From positions 1-5,651 of the forward strand of contig JAIYAJ010000258.1 in the NCBI GenBank assembly GCA_027489105.1: a DNA stretch of 5,651 nucleotides, in the 5' to 3' direction. This DNA comes from Zymomonas sp. Its GTDB lineage: Bacteria > Pseudomonadota > Alphaproteobacteria > Sphingomonadales > Sphingomonadaceae. The notes beneath the pieces are model-generated. The model did no database searches and had not been told where the DNA came from. It saw nothing but the letters and a program-made list of their open reading frames with translations. Every line of letters starts with the position of its first letter. Position 1 is the first letter of the stretch. The position numbers were made by a program, and so were the translations under genes. Below, piece by piece: positions 1 through 5,254 of the stretch.

Positions 1-179
1 ATGTTACGGCTCCGGTCGTCTCGCGGCGGATCGAGGCCGACGACGCCTATTTCCGCAACCTCTCGGCGCGCTGGTCGATGCTGCTGAACGAATCCCGCGC
101 TTCGATCCCGGATCCGCCCTTCCTGCGCTCCGAGGATCCCACCAGCGACATCGTCGACCGGCTCCGCGCCAAGGGGTGA
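1..179 (+). CDS. 3' end of a gene, possibly a proteasome-type (Anbu-like) peptidase
   Basis: An open frame enters from the left edge and ends at a TGA (177-179), leaving 58 complete C-terminal codons that start at position 3. Codon use is strongly G/C-ended, as in the other genes here. The visible part is hydrophilic, with no membrane segment. It contains RIEADDAYFRNLSARWS, then a segment ending in IPDPPF, then an acidic tail. A run of the type (R)IE-x-DD-x-YF with WS a few residues on and IP/LP-P near the end resembles, from memory, the C-terminus of the bacterial Ntn-hydrolase proteasome homologue called Anbu or proteasome-type protease. The catalytic N-terminus lies outside the window, so this is a tentative family guess. 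That the fragment is coding is much surer than its name. The gene is convergent with the minus-strand block. No plus-strand intrinsic terminator is visible after it, since the hairpins downstream have their T-rich tails on the other strand. Confidence 0.6.
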   Translation, partial: VTAPVVSRRIEADDAYFRNLSARWSMLLNESRASIPDPPFLRSEDPTSDIVDRLRAKG

Positions 180-189
180 GGATCTTTCC

Positions 190-216
190 AAAAGAGAAAA
201 GGCCGCCCGAAGGCGG
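190..216 (-). terminator. Third and weakest of three tandem intrinsic terminators (minus strand)
   Basis: Read on the minus strand, a 5-bp stem CCGCC/GGCGG is capped by TTCG, a UNCG tetraloop closed by C-G. It is followed by the T-rich tail CCTTTTCTCTTTT at 202-190. It is the last of three hairpins with a similar core and has the shortest stem, so it may be a degenerate copy serving as backup termination. No comparable T-run exists on the plus strand. Confidence 0.5.
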
Positions 217-222
217 AGTGCC

Positions 223-249
223 AAAAGGAAGGGGCCGCCCGGAGGCGGC
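223..249 (-). terminator. Second of three tandem intrinsic terminators (minus strand)
   Basis: On the minus strand a perfect 6-bp stem GCCGCC/GGCGGC closes a TCCG loop (UNCG class). It is followed by the pyrimidine-rich tail CCCCTTCCTTTT, ending at 223. It shares its core and its tail pattern with the hairpins on either side. Confidence 0.6.
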
Positions 250-254
250 ATGCC

Positions 255-282
255 AAAAGAAAGGGCCGCCCGGAGGCGGCCC
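255..282 (-). terminator. First and strongest of three tandem intrinsic terminators (minus strand)
   Basis: On the minus strand a perfect 8-bp stem GGGCCGCC/GGCGGCCC (282-275 with 270-263) closes a TCCG tetraloop. It is followed directly by TTTCTTTT (262-255). A GC-only stem, a UNCG loop with a C-G closing pair and a T-tract are the classic features of a Rho-independent terminator. It would end minus-strand transcripts arriving from the DUF3617-like gene or from the RNA candidate at 255-350. It also shields the convergent gene that ends at 179. Confidence 0.75.
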
Positions 283-350
283 AGGGAGGCTGAAAGCCTG
301 CTAAGGGAGGAAAATGTGCCCAAGGGGGAGGCACATCCTCTCTCTACTAC
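255..350 (-). ncRNA. Candidate small RNA or structured 3' UTR with CCTCCC motifs
   Basis: Read on the minus strand, the segment holds three parts. First is a hairpin with stem ATGTGCC/GGCACAT (336-330 with 320-314), extended by GAGG/CCTC across a TTT bulge, with loop TCCCCCTTG. Second is a small hairpin AGGCT-TTC-AGCCT (299-287). Third is the strong terminator at 282-255. Three CCTCCC stretches occur: one at the edge and loop of hairpin 1, one in the linker after it, and one at the base of hairpin 2. These can pair with Shine-Dalgarno-like GGAGG sequences. Hairpins exposing CCUCC-type anti-SD motifs plus a terminator are the layout of the alphaproteobacterial cuckoo/alpha-r14 small RNAs, known mainly from Rhizobiales and Rhodobacterales. 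Membership here is inference. I found no convincing promoter just upstream, so it may be processed from the 3' UTR of the gene ending at 463. The 5' end at about 350 is a guess. Confidence 0.45.
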
Positions 351-462
351 GGCCTGCCTAAACAAAGGATTAACCAGCCGACGTCATGACTGCACTGGGC
401 GATTCGACTTTGGTCTGATCGGGTGCGGCACCAAGCCCGGCCGAGCCAAATGACGCTACCGC

Positions 463-924
463 TCAGCGCGACGAACCGGCTTCTGCCGCGCTGCAATCTC
501 CGACCCGGTGCGCTGTCACATTATAGTCGAACGGTTCGTTGTGGGCGATGCCTTGAGTGGAGATCGAAACCTGGCGCGGCGTGGAGACGCGAAGGGTGCT
601 GCGACCCCAGCCTGCGCGCGGGCAGCTATATTGGACGGTGGCGCTGCGCGGCTCGTTGGCGACGACGAAGCGGGTGCAGCCCGTCTGATCATGCTCGATC
701 TGGACCAGCGCCATCGGCTCGGCGAGGCAGAGCTGACGATTTGGTCGCCCTTCGACTTCGATTTGCCACGAGCCGGGCTCAAGCTGCTTGAGCGCGTCCG
801 GCACCGATGCCGTCGCAGGCGAGACGGGCGCTGACGGAGCGGCGGGTGCGGCGATGAGGCGCGCGCCAGCGATCACGCCCAGGATCATCGCCATCCCCGT
901 AACCGCTACGACCACCCTACGCAT
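463..924 (-). CDS. Secreted DUF3617-like protein of unknown function
   Basis: The product has 153 residues from the ATG at 924-922. That start has a strong GGGGGA element just upstream. An in-frame ATG at 984 would add 20 residues, but its purine run touches the start codon with no spacing, so 924 is preferred. Residues 1-25 form a signal peptide: MRR followed by a hydrophobic run, then an Ala/Pro-rich stretch to about residue 40. The mature domain opens with LEPGSWQIEVEG and contains CLAEP (Cys66), GCTRF (Cys83), YSCPR (Cys101) and GDC (Cys144). Four cysteines fit two disulfides in the periplasm. The pattern PG-x-W, then CL, C, and a GxG/G-R stretch before a final C resembles DUF3617, whose biochemical role is unknown. 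It lies 158 bases downstream of hslO on the same strand. Its transcript would run into the hairpin and terminator cluster at 190-340. Confidence 0.8.
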   Translation of the reverse strand: MRRVVVAVTGMAMILGVIAGARLIAAPAAPSAPVSPATASVPDALKQLEPGSWQIEVEGRPNRQLCLAEPMALVQIEHDQTGCTRFVVANEPRSATVQYSCPRAGWGRSTLRVSTPRQVSISTQGIAHNEPFDYNVTAHRVGDCSAAEAGSSR

Positions 925-1044
925 CACATCCCCCGCTCGATCAAAGTCGACGTCGCGATTCGCTTGCCCCGCCGTCCGCGCCATCCCTTTTCGACCAAGT
1001 GTCGATAGCCGATGACGGACAGCGAGAACGCTGAAGAAAGCTGT

Positions 1045-1074
1045 ATTGTACCGAAAGCGTTACGGATTCGGGAA
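1045..1074 (-). promoter_or_regulatory. Weak promoter candidate for the DUF3617-like gene
   Basis: On the minus strand TACAAT (1050-1045) is a good -10 match. An 18-base gap separates it from TTCCCG (1074-1069), which is a poor -35. It lies just after the hslO stop codon and about 120 bases before the preferred start at 924. It could give this gene a transcript independent of hslO. The evidence is the -10 hexamer almost alone. Confidence 0.25.
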
Positions 1075-1082
1075 GCGCTGCA

Positions 1083-1979
1083 TCAAATCGATTCGAGCGA
1101 CAGCGAGAAGCGCTTGGCGCAGAACTCGCAGTCGACATGGATCTGGCCCGCCGCATCAGCCATCTCGGCACGCTCCTCGACCGGGAAGCGCGCGATAACC
1201 GACCGGATATGCCCCGGATCGCAGCGGCAACCGCGCTGCAGGTCGACCGCCGCAAAGGTGCGAACCTCGTCCTCGTTGAACAGTCGCCACAGGATAGCCG
1301 AGGGCGTCAGTTTCGGATCGGCCAGCTCGGCGGTAGTGACCGTCTGGGCCAGGGCCAGGACATGCTCCCATTCGGGGTGGTCGAGCCGCGTATGGAGTCG
1401 CTCCCTGCCCTCCTCGCCTTCCGGCAGATGTTGGATCAGGATGCCCCCGGCGACATGGCTGCCGTCGTCGAGCCGCTTGCTGTGCAGGCGCACGAGGCTG
1501 GGCAACTGCTCGGACTGGGTGAAATAAGCTTCAGCCGCCTCGGCAAGCGACGCCCCCTCGAGCGGGACGATGCCCTGGTAGCGCTCACCGGTGACGGCCT
1601 GGTCGAAAGTGATCGCCAGATAGCCCTTGCCGAACAACGCGAACAGCGTCGGATCGGCGGGCATTTCGGCGACCCGCTCGGGATCGTGGCGGATATAGCC
1701 GCGCATTTCGCCGGCCTTGTAATCGGCGACGAGCAGTTCGACGGCTCCGCCTTCGGCCTGCGCCTGCAGGGTGAGCTGCCCCTGCTCATGCTTCAAGGTC
1801 GAGCCCAGCAAGGCCGCGAGCACCAGCGCATCGGCCAGCAGCCGTTCGATCGCGGGCGGATAGCCATGCGCGCCGAGAATGCGGTCGAGCGTCGGCCCGA
1901 GACGCACGACGCGGCCGCGGACATGACGCTCCGGAATGGTGAAGCCGAGGGCAGTGTCGAGGGTGGTGTTGATGGTCAA
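1083..1979 (-). CDS. hslO: Hsp33 redox-regulated molecular chaperone
   Basis: The product has 298 residues, the normal length for Hsp33. This cytosolic holdase stays inactive while a C-terminal zinc centre is reduced. Under oxidation plus heat it forms disulfides and binds unfolding proteins. The zinc ligands are visible as CRC (Cys251, Cys253) and CEFC (Cys284, Cys287), the family's CxC...CxxC pattern. The N-terminal fold includes GFTIPERHVRGRVVRLG near residue 12 and GGILIQHLPEG near 178. The start is TTG at 1979-1977. An in-frame TAG lies only about 40 bases upstream (2018-2016), no ATG intervenes, and AGGA (1990-1987) sits 7 bases before the TTG. The gene follows argF on the same strand after 97 bases holding a hairpin and a heat-shock-like promoter. 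It could therefore be expressed both with argDF and on its own. Confidence 0.95.
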   Translation of the reverse strand: MTINTTLDTALGFTIPERHVRGRVVRLGPTLDRILGAHGYPPAIERLLADALVLAALLGSTLKHEQGQLTLQAQAEGGAVELLVADYKAGEMRGYIRHDPERVAEMPADPTLFALFGKGYLAITFDQAVTGERYQGIVPLEGASLAEAAEAYFTQSEQLPSLVRLHSKRLDDGSHVAGGILIQHLPEGEEGRERLHTRLDHPEWEHVLALAQTVTTAELADPKLTPSAILWRLFNEDEVRTFAAVDLQRGCRCDPGHIRSVIARFPVEERAEMADAAGQIHVDCEFCAKRFSLSLESI

Positions 1980-1999
1980 AGCGATTTCCTGTCCGCCAC

Positions 2000-2029
2000 C
2001 AAATCGGTACGGATCCTATGGATTTCAAG
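2000..2029 (-). promoter_or_regulatory. Candidate RpoH (heat-shock) promoter of hslO
   Basis: On the minus strand CTTGAAA (2029-2023) is followed after 15 bases by CCGATTTG (2007-2000). The heat-shock sigma factor consensus is roughly CTTGAAA, a gap of 13-15 bases, then CCCCATNT. The -35 is exact and the -10 differs mainly at one C. The predicted start of transcription, near 1993, is only about 14 bases from the TTG codon, which is short but leaves the AGGA element in place. hslO is a heat-shock gene in E. coli, so position and function agree. Confidence 0.45.
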
Positions 2030-2035
2030 CTGAAG

Positions 2036-2069
2036 CGGGCAGGCAGGAGCCGATGCCACCGCCTGCCCG
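2036..2069 (-). other. Intercistronic hairpin between argF and hslO
   Basis: A perfect 9-bp inverted repeat CGGGCAGGC/GCCTGCCCG (2036-2044 with 2061-2069) encloses 16 bases, just after the argF stop codon. On the minus strand it is followed by CTTCAGCTTG rather than a T-run, so it is at best a weak terminator. It may protect the 3' end of argDF mRNA or reduce readthrough into hslO. Confidence 0.5.
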
Positions 2070-2076
2070 GCCATGT

Positions 2077-3006
2077 TCAGCCGATCTTGCCCAGGCACCA
2101 GAGCAGCACCGCCTTCTGGGCATGCAGCCGGTTCTCGGCCTCCTCCCAGATCAGCGACTGCGGCCCGTCGATCACCGCATCGACGACCTCTTCGCCACGA
2201 TGCGCCGGCAGGCAGTGGAGGAAGGCCGCACCCGGTGCCGCACGCGCCATCAGCGCCTCGTCGACCTGATAGGGCATCATCGCCTTGAGCTTTTCCTCGG
2301 CATGCGCCTGCCCCATCGAGATCCAGGTGTCGGTCACGATGACGTCTGCACCGGCGGCGATCTCGGCCGCGTCGCGCGACAGGCGGATGTCGCCGCCGCG
2401 TGCCCGCGCCGCTGCGATCACCGCCGGATCGGGATCATAGCCTTCAGGGCAAGCAACGCCGACAGGAAAGCCGAGCAGGCTGCCCGCCTCGACGATCGAA
2501 TGAAGGACGTTATTGCCGTCGCCGAACCACGCCCAGCGCGAGCCAGCGAGCGAACCGCGATGCTCGATCACCGTCTGCATGTCGGCCATGATCTGACACG
2601 GGTGCGACTGGTCGGTCAGACCGTTGATCACCGGCACATCGGCATAGCGCGCGAGATCGAGCGCCTTTTGATGATCGTCGGTGCGGATCATGATCGCATC
2701 GACATAGCGGCCGAGCACGCGCGCGGTGTCGGCGATAGTCTCGCCCCGCCCGAGCTGCATGCTGCCCGAGTCCATCACGATCGTGGTGCCGCCCAGCTGG
2801 CGCATCGCCATGTCGAACGACACACGGGTACGGGTCGAGTTCTTCTCGAAGATCATCGCCAGCGTGTAGCCCGCGAGCGGCGCATCGGCGTCGATCCGGC
2901 CCTTGGGCAGGCCTATGCGGGCCTGCTTGCGAGCAATCGCCTCGTCGAGCATCAATGTGAGTCCGGCGGTGCCGGCATCGGCGAGGTCGATGAAGGACCG
3001 GTTCAT
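2077..3006 (-). CDS. argF: Ornithine carbamoyltransferase
   Basis: The 309-residue product transfers the carbamoyl group from carbamoyl phosphate to ornithine, giving citrulline, in cytosolic arginine synthesis. Family motifs are present in order: STRTR at 57-61 (carbamoyl phosphate binding), HPCQ at 135-138, DTWISMG at 226-232 (ornithine loop) and HCLPAHRG at 264-271 with the catalytic Cys265. These distinguish it from aspartate carbamoyltransferase, and the length is normal. The start chosen is the ATG at 3006-3004, which overlaps the argD stop as ATGA. It has GAGG (3017-3014) 7 bases upstream and gives a standard N-terminus, MNRSFIDL. A start further up at 3054 would add 16 residues encoded inside argD and is less likely. 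The overlap implies translational coupling with argD. ArgF over the catabolic ArcB is inferred from that linkage. Confidence 0.96.
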   Translation of the reverse strand: MNRSFIDLADAGTAGLTLMLDEAIARKQARIGLPKGRIDADAPLAGYTLAMIFEKNSTRTRVSFDMAMRQLGGTTIVMDSGSMQLGRGETIADTARVLGRYVDAIMIRTDDHQKALDLARYADVPVINGLTDQSHPCQIMADMQTVIEHRGSLAGSRWAWFGDGNNVLHSIVEAGSLLGFPVGVACPEGYDPDPAVIAAARARGGDIRLSRDAAEIAAGADVIVTDTWISMGQAHAEEKLKAMMPYQVDEALMARAAPGAAFLHCLPAHRGEEVVDAVIDGPQSLIWEEAENRLHAQKAVLLWCLGKIG

Positions 3007-4193
3007 TGCGCGGCCTCGAACGTCCGGGCGCCAGCCGACAGCTTCTCGACGCACTCGGCGACATGGCTGTCGTCGATGACGAGCGGCGGCAGGATGCGAA
3101 CGACGTTCTCGCCGGCCGCGACCGTCAGCAACCCGTGATTGTCGCGCAGATGGGCGACGAAGGCGCGTGCCTCGACGGCGTCCTTCAGCTTGATGCCGAT
3201 CATCAGGCCCAGACCCCGCGTGCTGTCGAACACCGAATCGTGGTTCGGCATCATCTGCTCGATCGCCTGGCGCAGGCGGGCGGCCATCGTCTGGACATTG
3301 GCCAGGAACGCGTCGTTCACCGCGACCCGGAACACCGCTTCGGCAGCAGCCATGGCGAGCGGGTTGCCGCCATAGGTCGAGCCATGGGTGCCCGCGACCA
3401 TGCCCTTGGCAGCCTCTTCGGTCGCCAGGCAGGCACCGAGCGGGAAGCCGCCGCCGATGCCCTTTGCCACCGCCATGATGTCGGGGGTGATGCCGTACTG
3501 CTCATGCGCGAAGAAGGTACCGGTCCGGCAATAGCCGCATTGGACCTCATCGAGGATCAGGAGCAGCCCCTGTTCGTCGCAGATCTGGCGCAGACCCTGA
3601 AGGAATTCGGGCTTGGCGGGCGTCATGCCACCCTCGCCCTGCACCGGCTCGACCAGAAAGCCGGCCGTGTTCGCGTCGACTGCAGCGCGGGCCGCGTCCA
3701 GATCATTGAACGCGACCACCTCGAAGCCGGGCAGCAGCGGCTCGAAGCCGTCGCGCATCTTCGGCTGGTTGGTGGCCGAAATCGTCCCCAGCGTCCGCCC
3801 ATGGAAGGCGTTGGTGAAGCTGATGATCTTGGTCCGGTTCGGCTGGCCGTTCACATGATGATAGCGGCGCGCGGCCTTGATCGCGCACTCGACCGCCTCG
3901 GCGCCCGAGTTGGTGAAGAAGACCGTGTCGGCGAAGGTGCGGTCGACCAGCTTCTGGGCGAACGCCTCGCCCTGCGGGCTGCCATAAAGGTTCGACACAT
4001 GCATCAGCGTCGCGGCCTGGTCGGCGATCGCCTGGACCAGTTCGGGATGACCATGGCCGAGCAGGTTGACTGCGATACCGCTCGCGAAGTCGAGATAGCG
4101 CTCGCCGCGCTCGCCGATCAGGTAGCAGCCTTCGCCTCGCACCGGACGCACGCCGCACCGCGGATATACCGGCATGAGCGGGGTGATGGTCAT
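3003..4193 (-). CDS. argD: Acetylornithine aminotransferase (class III, PLP-dependent)
   Basis: The 396-residue product converts N-acetylglutamate semialdehyde to N-acetylornithine with glutamate as amino donor. Many ArgD enzymes also act in lysine synthesis as succinyldiaminopimelate aminotransferase, which cannot be judged from sequence alone. Class III aminotransferase motifs are clear: NSGAEA at 95-100 (phosphate binding), FHGRT at 130-134, EPVQGEGG at 182-189, LDEVQ at 214-218 with Asp215 facing the pyridine nitrogen, and the Schiff-base lysine in [11 protein letters not shown] (Lys244), then [11 protein letters not shown] at 270-280. The length is normal. The ATG at 4193-4191 has GGGAG (4206-4202) 8 bases upstream. 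The stop codon overlaps the argF start. A promoter-like element and a terminator hairpin lie in the leader, suggesting control before translation. The nearby gene at 4376 is divergent, so argD is the first gene of its operon. Confidence 0.97.
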   Translation of the reverse strand: MTITPLMPVYPRCGVRPVRGEGCYLIGERGERYLDFASGIAVNLLGHGHPELVQAIADQAATLMHVSNLYGSPQGEAFAQKLVDRTFADTVFFTNSGAEAVECAIKAARRYHHVNGQPNRTKIISFTNAFHGRTLGTISATNQPKMRDGFEPLLPGFEVVAFNDLDAARAAVDANTAGFLVEPVQGEGGMTPAKPEFLQGLRQICDEQGLLLILDEVQCGYCRTGTFFAHEQYGITPDIMAVAKGIGGGFPLGACLATEEAAKGMVAGTHGSTYGGNPLAMAAAEAVFRVAVNDAFLANVQTMAARLRQAIEQMMPNHDSVFDSTRGLGLMIGIKLKDAVEARAFVAHLRDNHGLLTVAAGENVVRILPPLVIDDSHVAECVEKLSAGARTFEAAQ

Positions 4194-4244
4194 GGCAAAA
4201 ACTCCCTTTCCTTTCGATCGGCTCTGAAATCGCTCCGAAAATGC

Positions 4245-4266
4245 AAAAAGGCGGCCACCGGCCGCC
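4245..4266 (-). terminator. Intrinsic terminator hairpin in the argD leader (possible attenuator)
   Basis: On the minus strand GGCGGCC-GGT-GGCCGCC is followed at once by TTTTT (4249-4245), then GC and ATTTT. This is a perfect 7-bp GC stem with a T-run. It lies about 50 bases before the argD start and downstream of the promoter-like element at 4279-4308. The neighbour upstream is on the opposite strand, so there is no minus-strand gene for it to end. The mirror orientation has no T-tail. It could attenuate argD or stop stray antisense transcription. Confidence 0.65.
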
Positions 4267-4278
4267 TGACGGAGCGCG

Positions 4279-4308
4279 CATATAGTGACGCAGCCCCATG
4301 CTCGTCAA
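4279..4308 (-). promoter_or_regulatory. Promoter of argD-argF
   Basis: On the minus strand TTGACG (4308-4303) is separated by 18 bases from TATATG (4284-4279), a good housekeeping sigma-factor match. Transcription would begin near 4272, giving a leader of about 80 bases that contains the terminator hairpin at 4266-4245. No ArgR-type operator was recognised. Confidence 0.6.
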
Positions 4309-4375
4309 ACGCTTCGTCGCGCGATTCCCCTGCGACCGGATGGGAAAAACCAGCCCGCGATGCTAGGGCAACGGC

Positions 4376-4867
4376 ATGTGGACGCTTCTTGTCGACTCGC
4401 AGCACCGATGCTGCCGGTTTCTGCTGACCGGAGCGGCCTTGGCGACCGCTGTCACGAGCCCCCCCGGCCAGGCCGCGCCGGTCGAGGACGAGCCCTCCGT
4501 TTCCCCCGCTCTGCCACAGCCGGTCGTGCTCGACTGGTCGGGTTCCTTCCGCCTGAGCGACCCGCCCCGCAACCTGCCCGCGGGCGCCGCGATCGCGCCG
4601 ATCGAAGACGCTGCCCGCGCAGCGCGCGCCGAAAATGAGGCGAAGCGCGCGGCGAGAGCCCTCGGAGTCGAGGACCGATCGACCACCTCGGCCACGCGGA
4701 CCGGCTATCGCCGGATGGCGAGCGAGGGTCAGTCGATCACGGTCCAGCCGCCCGAGGCGAAGGGACCCGTCAATGTCGGTGCGCGGATCGGCAATTACCG
4801 CGCAGTGCCCGACACCGGGCAGATTTCGGCGCGCGACGTACGGCTGTCGGTCGGCCTCGACTTCTAG
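4376..4867 (+). CDS. Secreted protein of unknown function
   Basis: The 163-residue product was not recognised. Residues 1-34 look like a signal peptide: HRCCR, then a hydrophobic run LLTGAALATAV, and a likely cleavage after GQAA (34). The mature part begins acidic and Pro-rich. It includes VVLDWSGSFRLSD at 51-63, an Ala/Arg/Glu-rich helical stretch at about 77-97, and a beta-like end at 133-163 (VNVGARIGNYRAV, then VRLSVGLDF). An alternating C-terminus ending in Phe recalls outer-membrane proteins, but the chain is too short to be a barrel by itself. Codon use is strongly G/C-ended, supporting a real gene. The ATG at 4376 has AGGG (4365-4368) 7 bases upstream. The gene is divergent from argD across 182 bases. 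Confidence 0.7.
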   Translation: MWTLLVDSQHRCCRFLLTGAALATAVTSPPGQAAPVEDEPSVSPALPQPVVLDWSGSFRLSDPPRNLPAGAAIAPIEDAARAARAENEAKRAARALGVEDRSTTSATRTGYRRMASEGQSITVQPPEAKGPVNVGARIGNYRAVPDTGQISARDVRLSVGLDF

Positions 4868-4946
4868 CCGCTACCCCAAACGGCAGGTCGACGGCACAAG
4901 CCCCAGCCGCCACGCCGGAGCATCCGAAACGAGCGAGGCAGCCATC

Positions 4947-5138
4947 ATGTTCATGGACTTCCGCGATCAACCGCCGCCGCCGCCCTGGCAGCCTAAGCAA
5001 CCCGACCGGCGACCCACGCTGAACGCCGGCCAACAAAAGACGCTGGCGATCGTGGTGGCGATCAACCTCCTGCTCCTCCTCGTCGCCCCCATCGGCGGCG
5101 CGACCTTGATATCTTTCCTGATCGCCTGGTTCTCCTGA
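4947..5138 (+). CDS. Small membrane protein of unknown function (63 residues)
   Basis: From the ATG at 4947, with GAGG (4935-4938) 8 bases upstream, the frame gives 63 residues ending at TGA 5136-5138. The first 31 residues are hydrophilic, with a run of five prolines at 9-13 and basic residues Lys17, Arg21, Arg22 and Lys31. Residues 33-62 are almost wholly hydrophobic (LAIVVAINLLLLLVAP, a GG at 50-51, then LISFLIAWF). This is either one long helix or two short ones turning at the APIGG segment, with the basic N-terminus probably cytoplasmic. A longer frame from 4635 reads in the wrong phase through the gene at 4376-4867, so only this part is credible. It lies 116 bases before thrC on the same strand. 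Small proteins of this type recur in sphingomonads as far as I recall, but no function is known to me. Confidence 0.7.
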   Translation: MFMDFRDQPPPPPWQPKQPDRRPTLNAGQQKTLAIVVAINLLLLLVAPIGGATLISFLIAWFS

Positions 5139-5216
5139 TCAACAACAGCACGAAGCGGTTGGGCGATGCCGATCCGCCACAGGCGCGATGTTTCGGGCCT
5201 TCATACTCCCAATTCC

Positions 5217-5245
5217 TTGCCGCAACGGCGCGCGCTCGCTAAGGG
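5217..5245 (+). promoter_or_regulatory. Weak promoter candidate for thrC
   Basis: TTGCCG (5217-5222) is separated by 17 bases from TAAGGG (5240-5245). The -35 is a fair match and the -10 a poor one. Transcription would start within a few bases of the thrC ATG, giving a nearly leaderless mRNA. The same AAGGG bases could instead be the ribosome binding site, 9 bases before the ATG, so the two readings compete. Confidence 0.25.
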
Positions 5246-5254
5246 CCGCCGGTC

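Larger units (their letters stand above)
201..282. repeat. Three tandem hairpin units, period 31-32 bp
   Basis: Units begin at 201, 233 and 264, each with GGCCGCCCG(A/G)AGGCGG. Units 1 and 2 continue with a (A/G)TGCCAAAAG-type spacer. The third ends in CCC and lacks the spacer. Spacing is 32 and then 31 bases, so this looks like local duplication of one terminator-sized element. Stem length falls from 8 to 6 to 5 bp going from unit 3 to unit 1. Confidence 0.75.

Noticed and set aside
303..336. Tiny minus-strand frame (ATG at 336, about 11 codons) inside the RNA candidate
   Set aside because: The GAGAGAGG run touches the ATG with no spacing, the start lies in a hairpin stem, and the codons show no regulatory pattern such as repeated amino acids.
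250..453. 67-residue plus-strand open frame through the hairpin cluster
   Set aside because: Its sequence is the translation of terminator hairpins and spacers, it has no ribosome binding site, and its composition is unlike the neighbouring genes.
925..984. Upstream ATG at 984 for the DUF3617-like gene
   Set aside because: It would place 20 charged residues before the signal peptide, and its AAAAGGG run abuts the start codon. The ATG at 924 has GGGGGA at proper spacing and opens with a normal signal sequence.
1137..2033. 298-residue plus-strand open frame opposite hslO
   Set aside because: It is antisense to a clear Hsp33 gene, lacks recognisable domains, and is explained by the shortage of stop codons opposite high-GC genes.
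1936..3138. 400-residue plus-strand open frame opposite argF
   Set aside because: It is an antisense shadow of ornithine carbamoyltransferase with no motif of its own.
4250..4266. Reading the argD-leader hairpin as a plus-strand terminator
   Set aside because: On the plus strand the A-run precedes the stem and no T-run follows, and no plus-strand gene ends upstream of it.
3006..4427. 473-residue plus-strand open frame opposite argD
   Set aside because: Its composition is that of an antisense shadow rich in Arg, Ala, His and Asp, argD is unmistakable on the other strand, and it ends inside the gene starting at 4376 in another frame.
4635..4946. In-frame upstream extension of the small membrane protein
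   Set aside because: This part overlaps the secreted-protein gene in another frame and is extremely Arg/Ser/Pro-rich. The start at 4947 has its own GAGG element and gives a sensible membrane protein.
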